Shown here in pieces: positions 1 to 10,500 of a DNA stretch of 64,000 bases; within the stretch, counting starts at the first letter, position 1, and each line of letters begins with the position of its first letter. Under the pieces are notes generated by a model. It was not told the origin of the DNA, made no database searches, and saw nothing but the letters and a program-made list of their open reading frames with translations. The translations under genes and the position numbers were made by a program. The DNA is from Streptomyces katrae (GTDB lineage: Bacteria > Actinomycetota > Actinomycetes > Streptomycetales > Streptomycetaceae), in contig NZ_JNZY01000023.1 of NCBI RefSeq assembly GCF_000717655.1, positions 62,001-126,000 of the forward strand, given 5' to 3'.

Positions 1-1
1 G

Positions 2-901
2 ACGGACAATCTGTACATGTCGCTCGGCGCATTCGAGGATGCCACGTCCGGCGAGGACCCCAAGGTCAAGGCCCTGCTTGACCGTACGGACATCGGCGGC
101 GTACAGGTGGTGGTGCCCTGGAAAGCCCTTGAGGGGAAGAAGGGGGAGTACAAGTGGTCGCGGCTGGACAATGCCCTGACGTATCTCCAGGAACGCCACA
201 AGAAACTGTTCGTCCAGGTTCAGGATCGGTTCTTCGACGTAGCCATGGAGGACGCCAACGTGCCCCAATATGTGAAGGACGAGGGCGGGGTCGCGCCGAC
301 GGTCGATGAGAACCCTGACAACCCCACCACGCATGGGGCCATGGCCGCGCAGTGGAACAAAGGGGTGCGAGCAGACTTCCAGGCCATGCTGAAGGCGATG
401 GCGGAGAAGTTCGACGGCAAGCTCGCCGGGGTGAACCTTCCGGAGACCGCGGTCGAGGTGGACACCAAGAAAGATCAGACCAACTACACCTCGAAGTCCT
501 ACATCGATGCCGAGATCGACAACATGCGCTACGGCAAGAAGGTCTTCACCAAGACGCAGTTCATCCAGTACATCAACTTCCTGCCGGGTGACGACGACCA
601 CAAGCGCATGAAGGAAATGTTCGACCTCGCCAGGGACGAGAAGATCGGCATCGGAGGACCGGATACCCTGCCGGACCGGAAGTACCAGATGGAGAACTCC
701 TACAAGTTCCTCCACGAATACAAGGATGCCCTTCCCCTCGTCGCGATGGCCGTCCAGGAACCCGACATCAACGCCAAGGACCCCAAGACCGGTAAGCCGT
801 ACACCCGCGAACGGTTCACGGACTTCGCCCACGACTACCTCGGTGCGCGCCAAATGTTCTGGACCACCGAAGCAGACTGGCTGCAGAATCCCCCGGTATG
901 A
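2..901 (+). CDS. Glycoside-hydrolase-like TIM-barrel protein, 5'-partial
   Basis: The reading frame is open to the left edge of the window, so the true start may lie outside it; the first internal ATG is at 17. The visible 294 residues alternate beta and alpha segments like a (beta/alpha)8 barrel. Residues about 28-50 (VQVVVPWKALEGKKGEYKWS) resemble the start of glycosyl-hydrolase barrels, where a companion helix precedes a 'puts together what the pilgrim sees' type strand. NLPETAVEV near residue 141 sits where such folds carry a catalytic Glu. No signal peptide is visible because the N-terminus is missing. The function is inferred from fold only and the substrate is unknown. The nearest downstream sequence is an IS30 scrap, so nothing in the context helps. 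Confidence 0.55.
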   Translation, partial: TDNLYMSLGAFEDATSGEDPKVKALLDRTDIGGVQVVVPWKALEGKKGEYKWSRLDNALTYLQERHKKLFVQVQDRFFDVAMEDANVPQYVKDEGGVAPTVDENPDNPTTHGAMAAQWNKGVRADFQAMLKAMAEKFDGKLAGVNLPETAVEVDTKKDQTNYTSKSYIDAEIDNMRYGKKVFTKTQFIQYINFLPGDDDHKRMKEMFDLARDEKIGIGGPDTLPDRKYQMENSYKFLHEYKDALPLVAMAVQEPDINAKDPKTGKPYTRERFTDFAHDYLGARQMFWTTEADWLQNPPV

Positions 902-1093
902 CACCTGCCCGAGTGCGGCCACTCAGACCCCTGGGAGTGACGGAGCGCTCCCAGGGGGCACCTCGCGATGTGATCAGCACATGACCTGCGGGAATTGCGC
1001 AGCAGAGTCTGAACGCCCTCAAAACGACCAGGGCCGGCCCGCACGTCTGTCGTCAAACGCGGCGAGCTCAAGCGGTCAGCGCATCACCGCTGT

Positions 1094-1425
1094 TCAGGAG
1101 GCCAGCGTAGACCTCTGCCGGAGCCATGGGTCTTGCGCGGGCGATGGTTGAGTTCGTAGGCGATGGCGTCCAGGTCGGCCTGGCTGATCGTGCGGAGGTC
1201 CGCGCTCTTGGCCAGGTACTGCCGAAGCAGCCGGTTGGTGTTCCCGTTGGTGCCGCGCTGCCACGGGCTCCGGGGCTTGCAGATGTAGATCGGCATCCCC
1301 GTCTCGGAGGTGATGGCCTGGTGCTCGGCTATCTCCCGGCCCCGATCCCAGGTGAGAGTCCGCCGCAGTCGGGGCGGGATGGTGAGGTGCGGAGTGACCT
1401 GCTGGGCCACCTCGGTCGGTCTCCG
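1094..1425 (-). pseudogene. IS30-family transposase, C-terminal fragment
   Basis: Read on the minus strand, this gives the end of an IS30 DDE domain: LTWDRGREIAEHQAITSETG, then SPWQRGTNGNTNRLLRQYLA, then a tail with ELNHRPRKT. These are the hallmark blocks around the second Asp and the Glu of IS30 transposases. In the third block NGNTN stands where the family has NENTN, so the catalytic Glu appears lost. The N-terminal helix-turn-helix and first catalytic Asp are absent, and upstream homology stops abruptly. It is an inactive relic. Confidence 0.8.
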
Positions 1426-1799
1426 CCACTTTTTCCCGTTGGGGACATCGCGCGGAATGAGGCCTTGGAGGAGGCCCGGCAGAATTGCGGGTCGAACTCT
1501 CGGCCGTTGGCTGCGTGGTAGGTGGCGAGCAGGACCTTCCCGATGACTTCCTCGCCGCGCGCGAGGTCCTGCAGCCCAAGGTCCTTGGACCTGCACAGGC
1601 CGGCCAGGCCGTCGAGACTGCTCGTGTTGTCCTGATCGGGATGCCGATGCGGCGTGGATCTGGTAGCTGGTGACGGCGCGGCTCGCGCACCGCTAAGACG
1701 AAGCGGGAGAGGCTGCCGACGGGCAGCTTGTCGTCGCCCTCGTGCCGGAAGTCGAGCTCACGTCGGGTGAGCTCGCTGTGCACGGCGTTGAGCGGGGAC
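1426..1799. other. Degraded region without a recognisable gene
   Basis: No intact gene is seen here. One minus-strand frame around 1490-1640 reads smoothly (for example GEEVIGKVLLATYHAANGRE) but has no start or recognisable family and runs out of frame into the IS30 scrap. It is best treated as the remains of an unidentified gene. Confidence 0.4.
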
Positions 1800-2164
1800 C
1801 GCGAGCGGGGTAGAGGATGGCGATCCGCTCGGGGCTGATGCCGACCGCCCCGGGCGCCACGCCTACCGGCTCGCCTTCGCGGCGGCCCACGTCCACCTCG
1901 CCGGGCCGCACTACTGCGACATGCTGCGCCGCGCAGGCCTGCGCGGCCACCACAGCCGCCCGGGCCTCGGCGCCCGCGCCCTCGTCGACTCCGGAGCCTT
2001 CCCGTACGGCACGCAACATCACCGCACAGCTGGCCGAATACGATCGGGCGGGGGTGGACGAAGTTGTCGTCAACGTCGCGGGAATGTATGCCGAGCATGG
2101 CCGACCGGACGCCGTACGGGACCTCCAGAAGATCCTCGAGGCCTGCCGGGAGGCAAGGAACTGA
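1800..2164 (+). pseudogene. LLM-class flavin-dependent oxidoreductase, C-terminal remnant
   Basis: The last 48 codons read ITAQLAEYDRAGVDEVVVNV and onward to a normal TGA. This matches the C-terminal helix of luciferase-like (LLM class, often F420-dependent) oxidoreductases, where an ARLAEYRAAGVDE block is common. An upstream stretch in another frame (PHYCDMLRRAGLRG) fits the preceding helix of the same family, so at least one frameshift separates the two halves. The N-terminal two thirds are missing. The family call rests on short blocks only. Confidence 0.4.
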
Positions 2165-2237
2165 CCCGTGAACGGGTGCGAGAGGCCGAGGCACGCCCGC
2201 GTGCCGCCTCCCGCACGCGGTGAGGAGAGGCAAGACG

Positions 2238-3479
2238 GTGCCCGACGACATCGCCCGATGGCTGAACGAGCACGCCAACCCCTTGAGCAGCCTGACCCCC
2301 GGCGCGCCGGTGGAGGACCTGAAACCCCTGGGGAAGGCCCTGCGGGGGACACGGATCGTCGGTCTGGGCGAATCCACCCACGGCACGGGCGAGTTCTTCC
2401 GGCTGAAGCACCGCATCGTGGAGTTCCTGGTCCGTGAGGAGGGGTTCACCACCCTCGCCATGGAGGCCAGCCAGTCCGCCGCCCGCGCGCTCGACACGTA
2501 CGTCCGGTACGGCACGGGCGCCCCCGAACGGCTCGTCGCCCGGCTGGGTTTCTGGACCTGGCGCACCCGCGAGATGGTCGACCTCGTCGAGTGGCTGCGC
2601 GCCCACAACCGCGACCTGCCCGAAGAGCGCCGGGTCCGCTTCGTGGGAACGGACCCCCAGCTCTGCGCCGACTCGGTCGCGGCCGTCACCGCCTTCCTGC
2701 GCCGGACGGCGCCCGATCAGGCCGGGCGCATGGGCGCCTTGGACGTACTGGCCCGGGCCCGCCCGGGCTCGCTTCCGGACCCGGACGAGGCCCTGATGCG
2801 GCGCGCCGAGGAGATCGCCCGCCTCGTCGCGGACCACGCCGGGCGGTCGGGGCCCGGCGACGACGCCGACGAGGCTCTGGAACACGCGCGGATCCTGGTC
2901 CGCGCCGCCGACCTGGTGACCCGCCCCTTCGGGGCCTCGGCCGGCGAGGACGGCGTGTACGCCGCGCGCGACCGCTTCATGGCCGAGGCCGTCGCACGGC
3001 TCGTGGACGACGACCCCCAGGCGCGCGTCATGGTCTGGGCACACAACGGGCACATTGCGAAGGGCACGTACGGGGAACAGGTGCCGGCCCTCGGTAGCAG
3101 ACTCCGCGAACGGTACGGCGACGCCTACTACGCGCTGGCCCTCCTCTTCGGCAAGGGCTCCTTCCTGGCCCGCCGCGGCAATGATCTTCAGCGCCCGCCG
3201 GCCCGCCACCGCATCGGCACTGGCCTCCGCTCCCTGGAGGCCAGACTCACGCACGCCGTACCCGGCGACCACTACGCGGACCTCCGCGCCGCGGGTTCCC
3301 CCGCCGACGCCGCGCCCTGGCTGCACGCCCCGCACGCACAGCGCAGCTTCGGCGCCAATGTCCAACGGTTCTTCTACCGCTTGAACACAGCCCCGCTCGT
3401 CCCGGCCGAGGACTACGACGGCATCGCGTTCGTAGCACGCTCGACCTGCTCCCACCTGCTGCCCCCGACGGAGGACTGA
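2238..3479 (+). CDS. Erythromycin esterase family protein
   Basis: This 413-residue hydrolase belongs to the EreA/EreB superfamily, whose resistance members open the macrolide lactone ring. The GTG at 2238 is preferred over the GTG at 2220 because GAGGAG (2222-2227) lies 10 nt upstream. The key motifs are intact: LGESTHG with Glu45 and His48, and VWAHNGHI with His269 and His272, matching the Glu/His pair and the two late His residues needed in EreB. Length matches the family. It sits 1 kb upstream of the PKS on the same strand, with a minus-strand gene between, so it is not obviously in the PKS operon. Many Streptomyces members of this family have no known substrate, so a resistance role is only a possibility. 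Confidence 0.85.
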   Translation: MPDDIARWLNEHANPLSSLTPGAPVEDLKPLGKALRGTRIVGLGESTHGTGEFFRLKHRIVEFLVREEGFTTLAMEASQSAARALDTYVRYGTGAPERLVARLGFWTWRTREMVDLVEWLRAHNRDLPEERRVRFVGTDPQLCADSVAAVTAFLRRTAPDQAGRMGALDVLARARPGSLPDPDEALMRRAEEIARLVADHAGRSGPGDDADEALEHARILVRAADLVTRPFGASAGEDGVYAARDRFMAEAVARLVDDDPQARVMVWAHNGHIAKGTYGEQVPALGSRLRERYGDAYYALALLFGKGSFLARRGNDLQRPPARHRIGTGLRSLEARLTHAVPGDHYADLRAAGSPADAAPWLHAPHAQRSFGANVQRFFYRLNTAPLVPAEDYDGIAFVARSTCSHLLPPTED

Positions 3480-3486
3480 GGCTCTC

Positions 3487-4020
3487 TCACAGCCACAGGT
3501 CGAGCGCGGCGTTCAGAGTGAGCTGCCACATCGGTTCGGCACCTGTGCCGAATGCCGCGGCGAGCCCGTACCCCACGGACGCGTCATAAGGGTCCCGGGC
3601 ACCCTCGGACTTGCCCGGCGCCTCCCAGTCGGCCGACACGCGCCCGTCGCCGCTCGATGCGAAGAGGCCGAGCAGCCGCTCGTCCCGCAGCAGCCGACTG
3701 GTGCCGAGAGAGCCCGGAACCAGCAGATAGCGGCACTCCCGCGCCCCTGAGACGACCTCGACCCGGTACGAGCGCCGGGTCAGGAATCCCTTGGAGGGCC
3801 GCAAGGTCTCCTCTGCTCCATCGACGAGCAGAGTGAGGTGCTCCGGGTCGCGCGTCCCGATCGGCACATGGCTCTCCGGCACAGTGTGCGGGGCCCGCCG
3901 GATCTCGACCGGCGGCAGACCCTCCCCGCTCACGCCCAACGTCCCGGCCTCGTGGTCGAGTTCGATCCGGACCGCGCCGAAGAGCGGATCGTCGGCGGGC
4001 ACGTACGCGTACGGATTCAT
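3487..4020 (-). CDS. Hypothetical protein, 177 aa
   Basis: A soluble, acidic protein starting MNPYAYVPADDPLFGAVRIE, with no signal peptide, membrane segment or cysteine-rich motif. Its codon use is typical of the genome. It is convergent with the esterase gene, with only 7 bp between the stops, and runs away from the PKS. I do not recognise a family. Beta-rich stretches (YRVEVVSGARECRYLLVPGS) suggest a small beta-sandwich domain, but no function can be given. Confidence 0.65.
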   Translation of the reverse strand: MNPYAYVPADDPLFGAVRIELDHEAGTLGVSGEGLPPVEIRRAPHTVPESHVPIGTRDPEHLTLLVDGAEETLRPSKGFLTRRSYRVEVVSGARECRYLLVPGSLGTSRLLRDERLLGLFASSGDGRVSADWEAPGKSEGARDPYDASVGYGLAAAFGTGAEPMWQLTLNAALDLWL

Positions 4021-4544
4021 CGGGACCTTGCCTCCCGTTCATCCTGGTGATCCTCTTCCCCCAGTCTCGTCCGGACGCGGAGGGCCGCTTCCCTTTCCGG
4101 CCAGAGGCGGGGCCGGTGGGCAGGGGCTGCGCCACCGCCTGGGCGTCGGGGAGCGCAGCGGTTGTTCCCCTGTGAACGAGCAGCCGTACCCCGGTGCGAC
4201 GCCAGCCGGCTGCGTAGTAGTAGTAGTCGTTCGGCGGCGCCGTGACGGACACGGACCACCGCGAGCAGTCCACAAGCCGGATCTTCGCCGAGCCTGCCGC
4301 CGGGCGGCGCGGCCGGCCATCGTTCAGCGTCCGTGATCGGAAAGGGGTGTGCCAGTGCCCCTACGAACGGCGCGCACGCCCGCCGAACGGGTGAATGTCA
4401 GCAGTAGATCGAATCTGATTGGACATGTCGATCACGCTCGGGGGACGTTGGTGTGCAACCGGCCCGCCCGTTGCCCCGCTGCTGGTTGCAACGAAATCCC
4501 GGCGGTTTGAGAATGCTCCCCTTCTGGCGCTGCGGAGGTTTGCC
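4021..4544. other. PKS upstream region
   Basis: This 524-bp stretch separates divergent genes and should hold the PKS promoter. No clear -35/-10 pair is seen. A short TAG tandem repeat lies near 4207-4218. An in-frame ATG at 4419 would add 42 residues to the PKS, but that segment has less GC-rich third codon positions and no PKS homology, so it is treated here as leader sequence. GGAGG at 4534-4538 is the likely ribosome site for the TTG start at 4545. Confidence 0.5.
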
Positions 4545-7500
4545 TTGTCAGCTGAGATCGACGTCTCGTGCCCAGGCTCGGTGCCCGCAAGTCCGGCTGG
4601 AGACGCAGTGGCAGTGGTGGGGGTCGGTCTGCGCCTTCCAGGTGGAATCACATCCCTGGGCGGACTGTGGACTGCTCTTGAGGAGGGCCGGGATCTGGTC
4701 GGTGAGGTCCCCGCCGGTCGATTCGACACGGCGGCCTTCGTGGCCACCGGCTCGGCACGGGCCGGCAAGTCCTGCACCGGGGCCGGCGGATTACTCGATG
4801 ACGTGACGTCGTTCGATGCGGGCTACTTCGGGATCTCACCCAAGGAAGCGGCGCGAATCGATCCTCAGCAGCGGCTGCTGCTGGAATGCGCGGTCGAGGC
4901 GTTCGACGACGCCGCGATCGATCCGGCAGACTTCGCAGGCAGCGACGCGGCCGTGGTGATGGGCGTTTCCTCGCACGACTACTTGGACCTGCAGCAGCGA
5001 CGGCCTCGCACGATCAGCCCGTACACGATGGGCGGTTCGGCGTCCTGCAACACCGCCAATCGCCTCTCCTACGTGTTCGACTTCCACGGCCCCTCGAACG
5101 CGGTGGACACCGCGTGTTCCTCAGCGCTGACCGCGGTGCACCAGGCCTGTGAGGCACTGCGCTCGAGGCGCGCTCCGCTGGCTCTCGCGGGTGGGGTGAA
5201 CGTCATTCTCAACCCTGGCGGCTTCGTGGGGTTCTCCCAGGCGTCGATGCTCTCGCCCACCGGGCGGTGCAGGCCGTTCTCGGCGCAGGCGGACGGCTAC
5301 GTCCGCTCCGAAGGCGCTGGTGTACTGATTCTCAAGCCGTTGGCCGCGGCGCTCGCGGACGGTGACCGCGTCCACGCGGTGATCCTGGCGAGCGGGGTCA
5401 ACGCGGACGGGCGCACCTCCGGGCTGGCGTTGCCCAGCGCCCGGTCACAGGCAGCGTTGCTGGAGCACGTGTACGTGACCGCGGGCATCGACCCGGATGA
5501 CGTGGCCTACGTAGAGGCTCACGGCACGGGTACGCAGGTCGGCGACCCGATCGAATGCGAGTCCCTGGGAAGGACGCTGGGTCGGGGGCGACGATCGGCG
5601 GCGGCATTGCCGGTGGGGTCGGTGAAGTCCAACCTCGGGCATCTGGAAGCGGCCTCGGGCGTAGCGGGTCTTCTCAAGGGGCTGCTGGTCCTGCAGAAGC
5701 GGACGATTCCCGGGACGCTGCACTCCATGCCGCCGAACCCGGCCATCGACTTCGCCTCTCTGGGGCTGGAGCCGGTGACCGAGCAACGGCCGCTGGACAC
5801 GAGCGGCCGGGGCGTGGTGGGGGTGAACTCCTTCGGCTTCGGGGGTTCCAACGCTCACGTGGTCCTGGCCGAGGCGCCCGGCGCCAGGTCGGCCCGCTCA
5901 TCGGATGGTGCATCGTCGATGTCGGATGGGCCGTCGCCGGCGAAGGACGCGGCTGGTGGTACGGGGCGTCTGCCGGTGGTGGTGTCCGCGCGGACACCCC
6001 AGGCGCTCGCAGCCGCTGCGCATGCGTGGGGTGCGCACTTCCAGGAACGGGCGGAGCAACCCGGCGCGGAGCCCGCAGATGACTTCTACAACGCCGCGTA
6101 CACCGCCTGCCGCCGCCGGGCGGGGAAGGAACACCGGATCGCCGTGCTCGCCGACGGCCCCCAGCAGGTCGCGGCGGCTCTGCGGTCCGTCGCGGAGGGA
6201 AAGCCCGCGGCCGGGGCGGTCTCGGCGGCCGCGGTTTCCCTGGGCCGGGTGGGTTTCGTTTTCGACGGCAACGGGTCCCAGTGGGTGGGCATGGGCTCCG
6301 ATCTGCTGAGCGGGGACCGCGCGTTCACGACCGAGGTCATGGCCGTGGACGCGGAGTTGGCGCCGATGCTGGGCTGGTCGGTGCTGTCGGAGCTGGCCGG
6401 GGCACCGGACCCGTCGCGCTGGCAGCGTACCGAGGTGGCACAGCCCCTGCTTTTCGCGGTGCAGGCCGGTGTCGTGGCCGCACTGGCCGCCCGCGGTGTC
6501 GAACCCACAGCGGTCGTGGGCCACAGCGTGGGTGAGGTCGCGGCGGCCTACTGTTCGGGGGCGCTGAGCCGGTCCCAGGCATGTCGCGTGATCGCCGAGC
6601 GCAGCCGCGCCCAGGCGGCGACGGCAGGAGCGGGCCGGATGGCGGCGGTCGGGCTCGGGGCGGACGCCGCGTGTGGGCGGCTGGCCGCCGAGGGCTACGG
6701 CGAGCGCCTGGCCGTCGCCGGGATCAACTCCGACCAGGACGTGACGATCGCCGGTGAGGCGATGGCGCTGGAGGAGTTCGGGGGCCGCCTGGACGACGAG
6801 GGCGTCTTCTTCGTCGATCTGGGCCTGGACTACGCCTTCCACAGCGCGGCCATGGACATCATCGAGGCCCCGCTGCGCGAGGCGTTGGCCGACGTGCGCC
6901 CCGGCAAGTGCCGGATCCCGCTGATCTCCACCGTTACCGGGAACGCCGTGGCGGGCCCGGAGCTGGACGCGTCGTACTGGTGGCTCAACGTCCGAGAGCC
7001 GGTGCGCTTCGCCGAGGCCGTCGACGCTCTGACCGGTGCCGAGCACCAGTGCGATGTGCTCGTGGAGATCGGCCCGCACCCGGTGCTGAGCACGTATCTG
7101 CGGCGGGCGGCGGCGAAGCGGACACAGCCGGTCGCCGTCGTGACGACGGTGTCGCGCTCGCTGCCGGGTCCAGCGGCGCTTGACGAGGCCTACGCGCGGT
7201 TGCTGGCCGTCGGTGCGCAGGTCGACTGGGCGATGGTCTTCCCAAGGCAGGGAAGGGTGGCTGAGCTGCCTGCCTATCCCTGGCAGCGGGAGCGGCACTG
7301 GAACGGTCACCCGGACTGGTGGCTGGAGGACACCGCGCAGGCGGCGTCCCCGCGGGCGCAGCATCCGCTCCTGGGTGCCCGGCAGCCGGTTGCCGATCCC
7401 GTCTGGCGCCGGCAGATCGAAGCGAACTCCCTGACGTGGATGGGCGATCACGTGGTGTCGGGGGCGGTCGTGTGGCCCGCCGCCGGATACGTGGACATGG

Positions 7501-10500
7501 CCTTGGGCGCGGGGCGGGAGATCCTCGATGCCCCGATCGAGGTGACCGGTCTGCGGATCGGCCGGGCCCTGACGCTGCCGTTGGACGATCCGGACCTGCG
7601 GGTCCAGCTGTCGACGAGCCTGGCCCCGGACGGTGTGCTCGTCGTCAGCAGCCGAAGCGGCGAGCAGGGCGACTGGAACGAACACGCCCGCGGCCGGGTC
7701 CGGCGCCTGCTGCGGGACCGGCCGCCGGCCCTGGACCCTGGCCTGGTCCGAGCCCGTCTGTCCGAGGCGGTGTCCGTGGAGGAGCACTACGCCGCCTGCG
7801 CGCGGGCCGGCCTGCCCTACGGACCGGCGTTTCGGCCCCTGGCCGCGCTGCGCACCGGGCCCGGGGAGGTACTGGCCGAGTACAGGTGCACGATCGAGCC
7901 CTCGCCCGGGCATCAGGCCCACCCCACCCTGCTGGACGGTGCCCTCCAGGCGGGCATGCCGCTCATCGCCGCCCTCGGCGGGGATGCCTGCCCGTTCCTG
8001 CCCGCCTCCATCGAGACGGTGCGCGCCTGGCAGCCGATGCCCGAGACCGGGCTGGTGCATGTCCGGGCCCGGACGGCGACCGCGCAGGAGGCCGTGTGGG
8101 ACATCGCCGTCAGCGACACCGACGGGGTGGTCACGCTGGAGGTCCTGGGCTGCAAGCTCCGCCGCTTCGAGGCGGGCCGCCCGCCGCGACCCCAGAGGCT
8201 GACGGAGGTGCTGCGCGCCGCACCGTTGCCCGGCGAGGCAGTCCGCCCGGTCCCGTTGCCGTCTCCCGCGGAGGTATTCGCCGCCTGTGAGGAGGACCTG
8301 GGCGCGCTCGCCGCCGGGTGGACCGCAGGTCCGTACGGCGCCTTCCGCACGGACCTGCTGCGGATGGTGGCGCACTTCGTCGGCGCCGCCGTACGCGAAC
8401 TCGTGCCCGAGACCGACGTCGTGACCGTGGAATCGCTGCTTGCGGCAGGTCCCGATGCCAAGTTCACTCGGCTGCTGCACCATGTGCTGGGCACGGCAGT
8501 CGAGCACGGTGTCCTGACCGCAGAGGGGACCGATCGCTGGCGCCTGACGGGGGAACCCGCCCCGCAGGAGCTGTTCGACGCGCTGCTGAGGGATTACCCG
8601 GCCTGGGCCGTCATGGCGCAGACGTACGGCCTCTGCGGACAGCACTTGAGCGGGGTACTTCGGGGGACCGTCAGTCCTGTGGAGTTGCTGTTCTCCGACA
8701 CCGACGCCTTGGCCGCGCGCTTCTACGACGGTGTCGCCATGGGCTATCAGGGCCGAATCTGCGAAACACTGATGTCGGGCATCGTGGAACGGTGGCCGCG
8801 CGATCGCCCGCTGCGCATCCTTGAAGTGGGCGCAGGTACCGGAGCCACCACGGCCGCGCTGGTGCCGCACTTGCCACCCGAGCGCACCTGTTACACCTTC
8901 ACCGACATCTCGCCCGCCTTCTTCTCGCAGGCCAAGCATCGCCTGTCCCGCTACGAGTTCGTCGACTACCGGACTCTGGATCTGGATGCCGACCCTGCCG
9001 GCCAGGGATTCGCGGAGTCCTCGTTCGACATCGTGGTCGCATCCAACGTCCTGCACGCCACGAAGGACCTCAAGGCCGCTCTGCGCCGCGTCGCTGACCT
9101 GCTGGCCGACGGCGGACACCTGCTCGCGCTGGAGTACCACGACAACAGCCTGCTCGCACCGGTCTTCGGTCTGCTGGACTCGTTCTGGGAGACGACCGAC
9201 GACGAGCTGCGTCCCGCAGGGCCGCTGTTGGCGCGCGCTGAGTGGGAGCCCCTCCTGCGCGACTGCGGATTCTCCGCCACCGCGCAGAGCGGTCAGGCAG
9301 CAGCTGCCTCGCTCAGCGACAACTCGGTCATCCTCGCTGCCCGCAGGCCTCGCTCCCCAGGCCTCGATCCGGGCGGCGTCCCGGAGGGGCACTCCGCGCA
9401 CGACACCGGGTCCCGCACTTGGCTGGTGGGTGAGCTGCCGTGCAACAGCCGTACGCAGACCCCGATGACGGGTTCAGTGGTTGCCGCCCTGCGTGAGCAC
9501 GGCCACGACGGCGCAGTCCGTGCCGTTTCCGTCGAGGACACCGTCGAGTCGTGGACGGCACTTCTGTGCGGCAAGCAGTCCCCGAGCGACGTCGTCCTGA
9601 TCGCCGAAGCAGGCGAGGCCGGCTCGGCGACCGAAAAGACCGAGACGGCGGCGTGCCATCTGGCGGTACTGGGGGCAGTCGGTGCCGCCTGCGAGCAGCG
9701 GCCGGACCCCGCCGATCTCACCGTGTGGGTGGTCAGCTGTGGCCGCGACGCCGTCGTGTCCACGCCGCCCGTGCCTGAATCCGCCGCCGCGTGGGGCGCA
9801 GCCCGCACCCTGGCGAACGAGCACCAGAACCTGACCGTCCGCCGGATCGCCCTCGCCGGAGTACGGGACGCCGAGGACCGGCACCTGCTGGCTGAACGGG
9901 TAACGCGGGAAATGCTCCTGCGACCGGAAGAGGACGAGGTTCTCCTCACGCCGGCGGGCCGGTTCGTGACGGTGGTCAGGCCCCTGGACCCGCCACGAGG
10001 CTGCAGCGGCGCCGATGGCTACACGCTCACTTTGAACGCGCCGGGACTGCACTACCGGCTGGGCTGGCGCCCCGCCGACATTCCCCGCCCGCGGGCAGGT
10101 GAAGTCGTGGTCGCTGTCGGGGCGGCCGCGTTGAACTACAAAGACATCATGATCGCGACTGGCCACGTCCCAGCCGCTTCGTCCCCTCGGCCGGACAGCG
10201 CCGGCATCGGCTTCGAATGCGCCGGGGTGATCACCGCGATCGGCCCCGGGGTCACCAGTTTCGCGCCAGGAGACCGCGTCGCCGCGCTGGCGGAAGGCTG
10301 CTTCGGCTCCCATGTCCGGGCCCGCGCCGACCGCGTCATGGCCTTGCCGGCCGGCATGACGTCCGCCGAGGGCGCCACGCTGCTGCTGGTCGGCCTGACC
10401 GTCGAATACAGCCTCGGGTACCTGGCGCGACTCACCGCGGGCGAGACGCTCCTGGTACACGGCGCGGCGGGCGGAGTCGGCCTGGCCGCCCTTCAATACG

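Noticed and set aside
1094..2689. A 531-codon minus-strand frame
   Set aside because: It crosses the IS30 scrap out of frame and lies antisense to the esterase; no coherent protein.
2070..3455. A 461-codon minus-strand frame opposite the esterase
   Set aside because: The plus-strand esterase has all catalytic motifs; the minus frame has none.
4207..4218. TAG tandem repeats as a possible phase-variable switch
   Set aside because: Only about four units and not in a coding or promoter context that would give switching.
5898..9401. A 1167-codon open frame on the minus strand opposite the PKS
   Set aside because: Low-complexity Arg/Gly/Gln text without motifs, fully antisense to well-defined AT, DH and MT domains; a GC-rich shadow.
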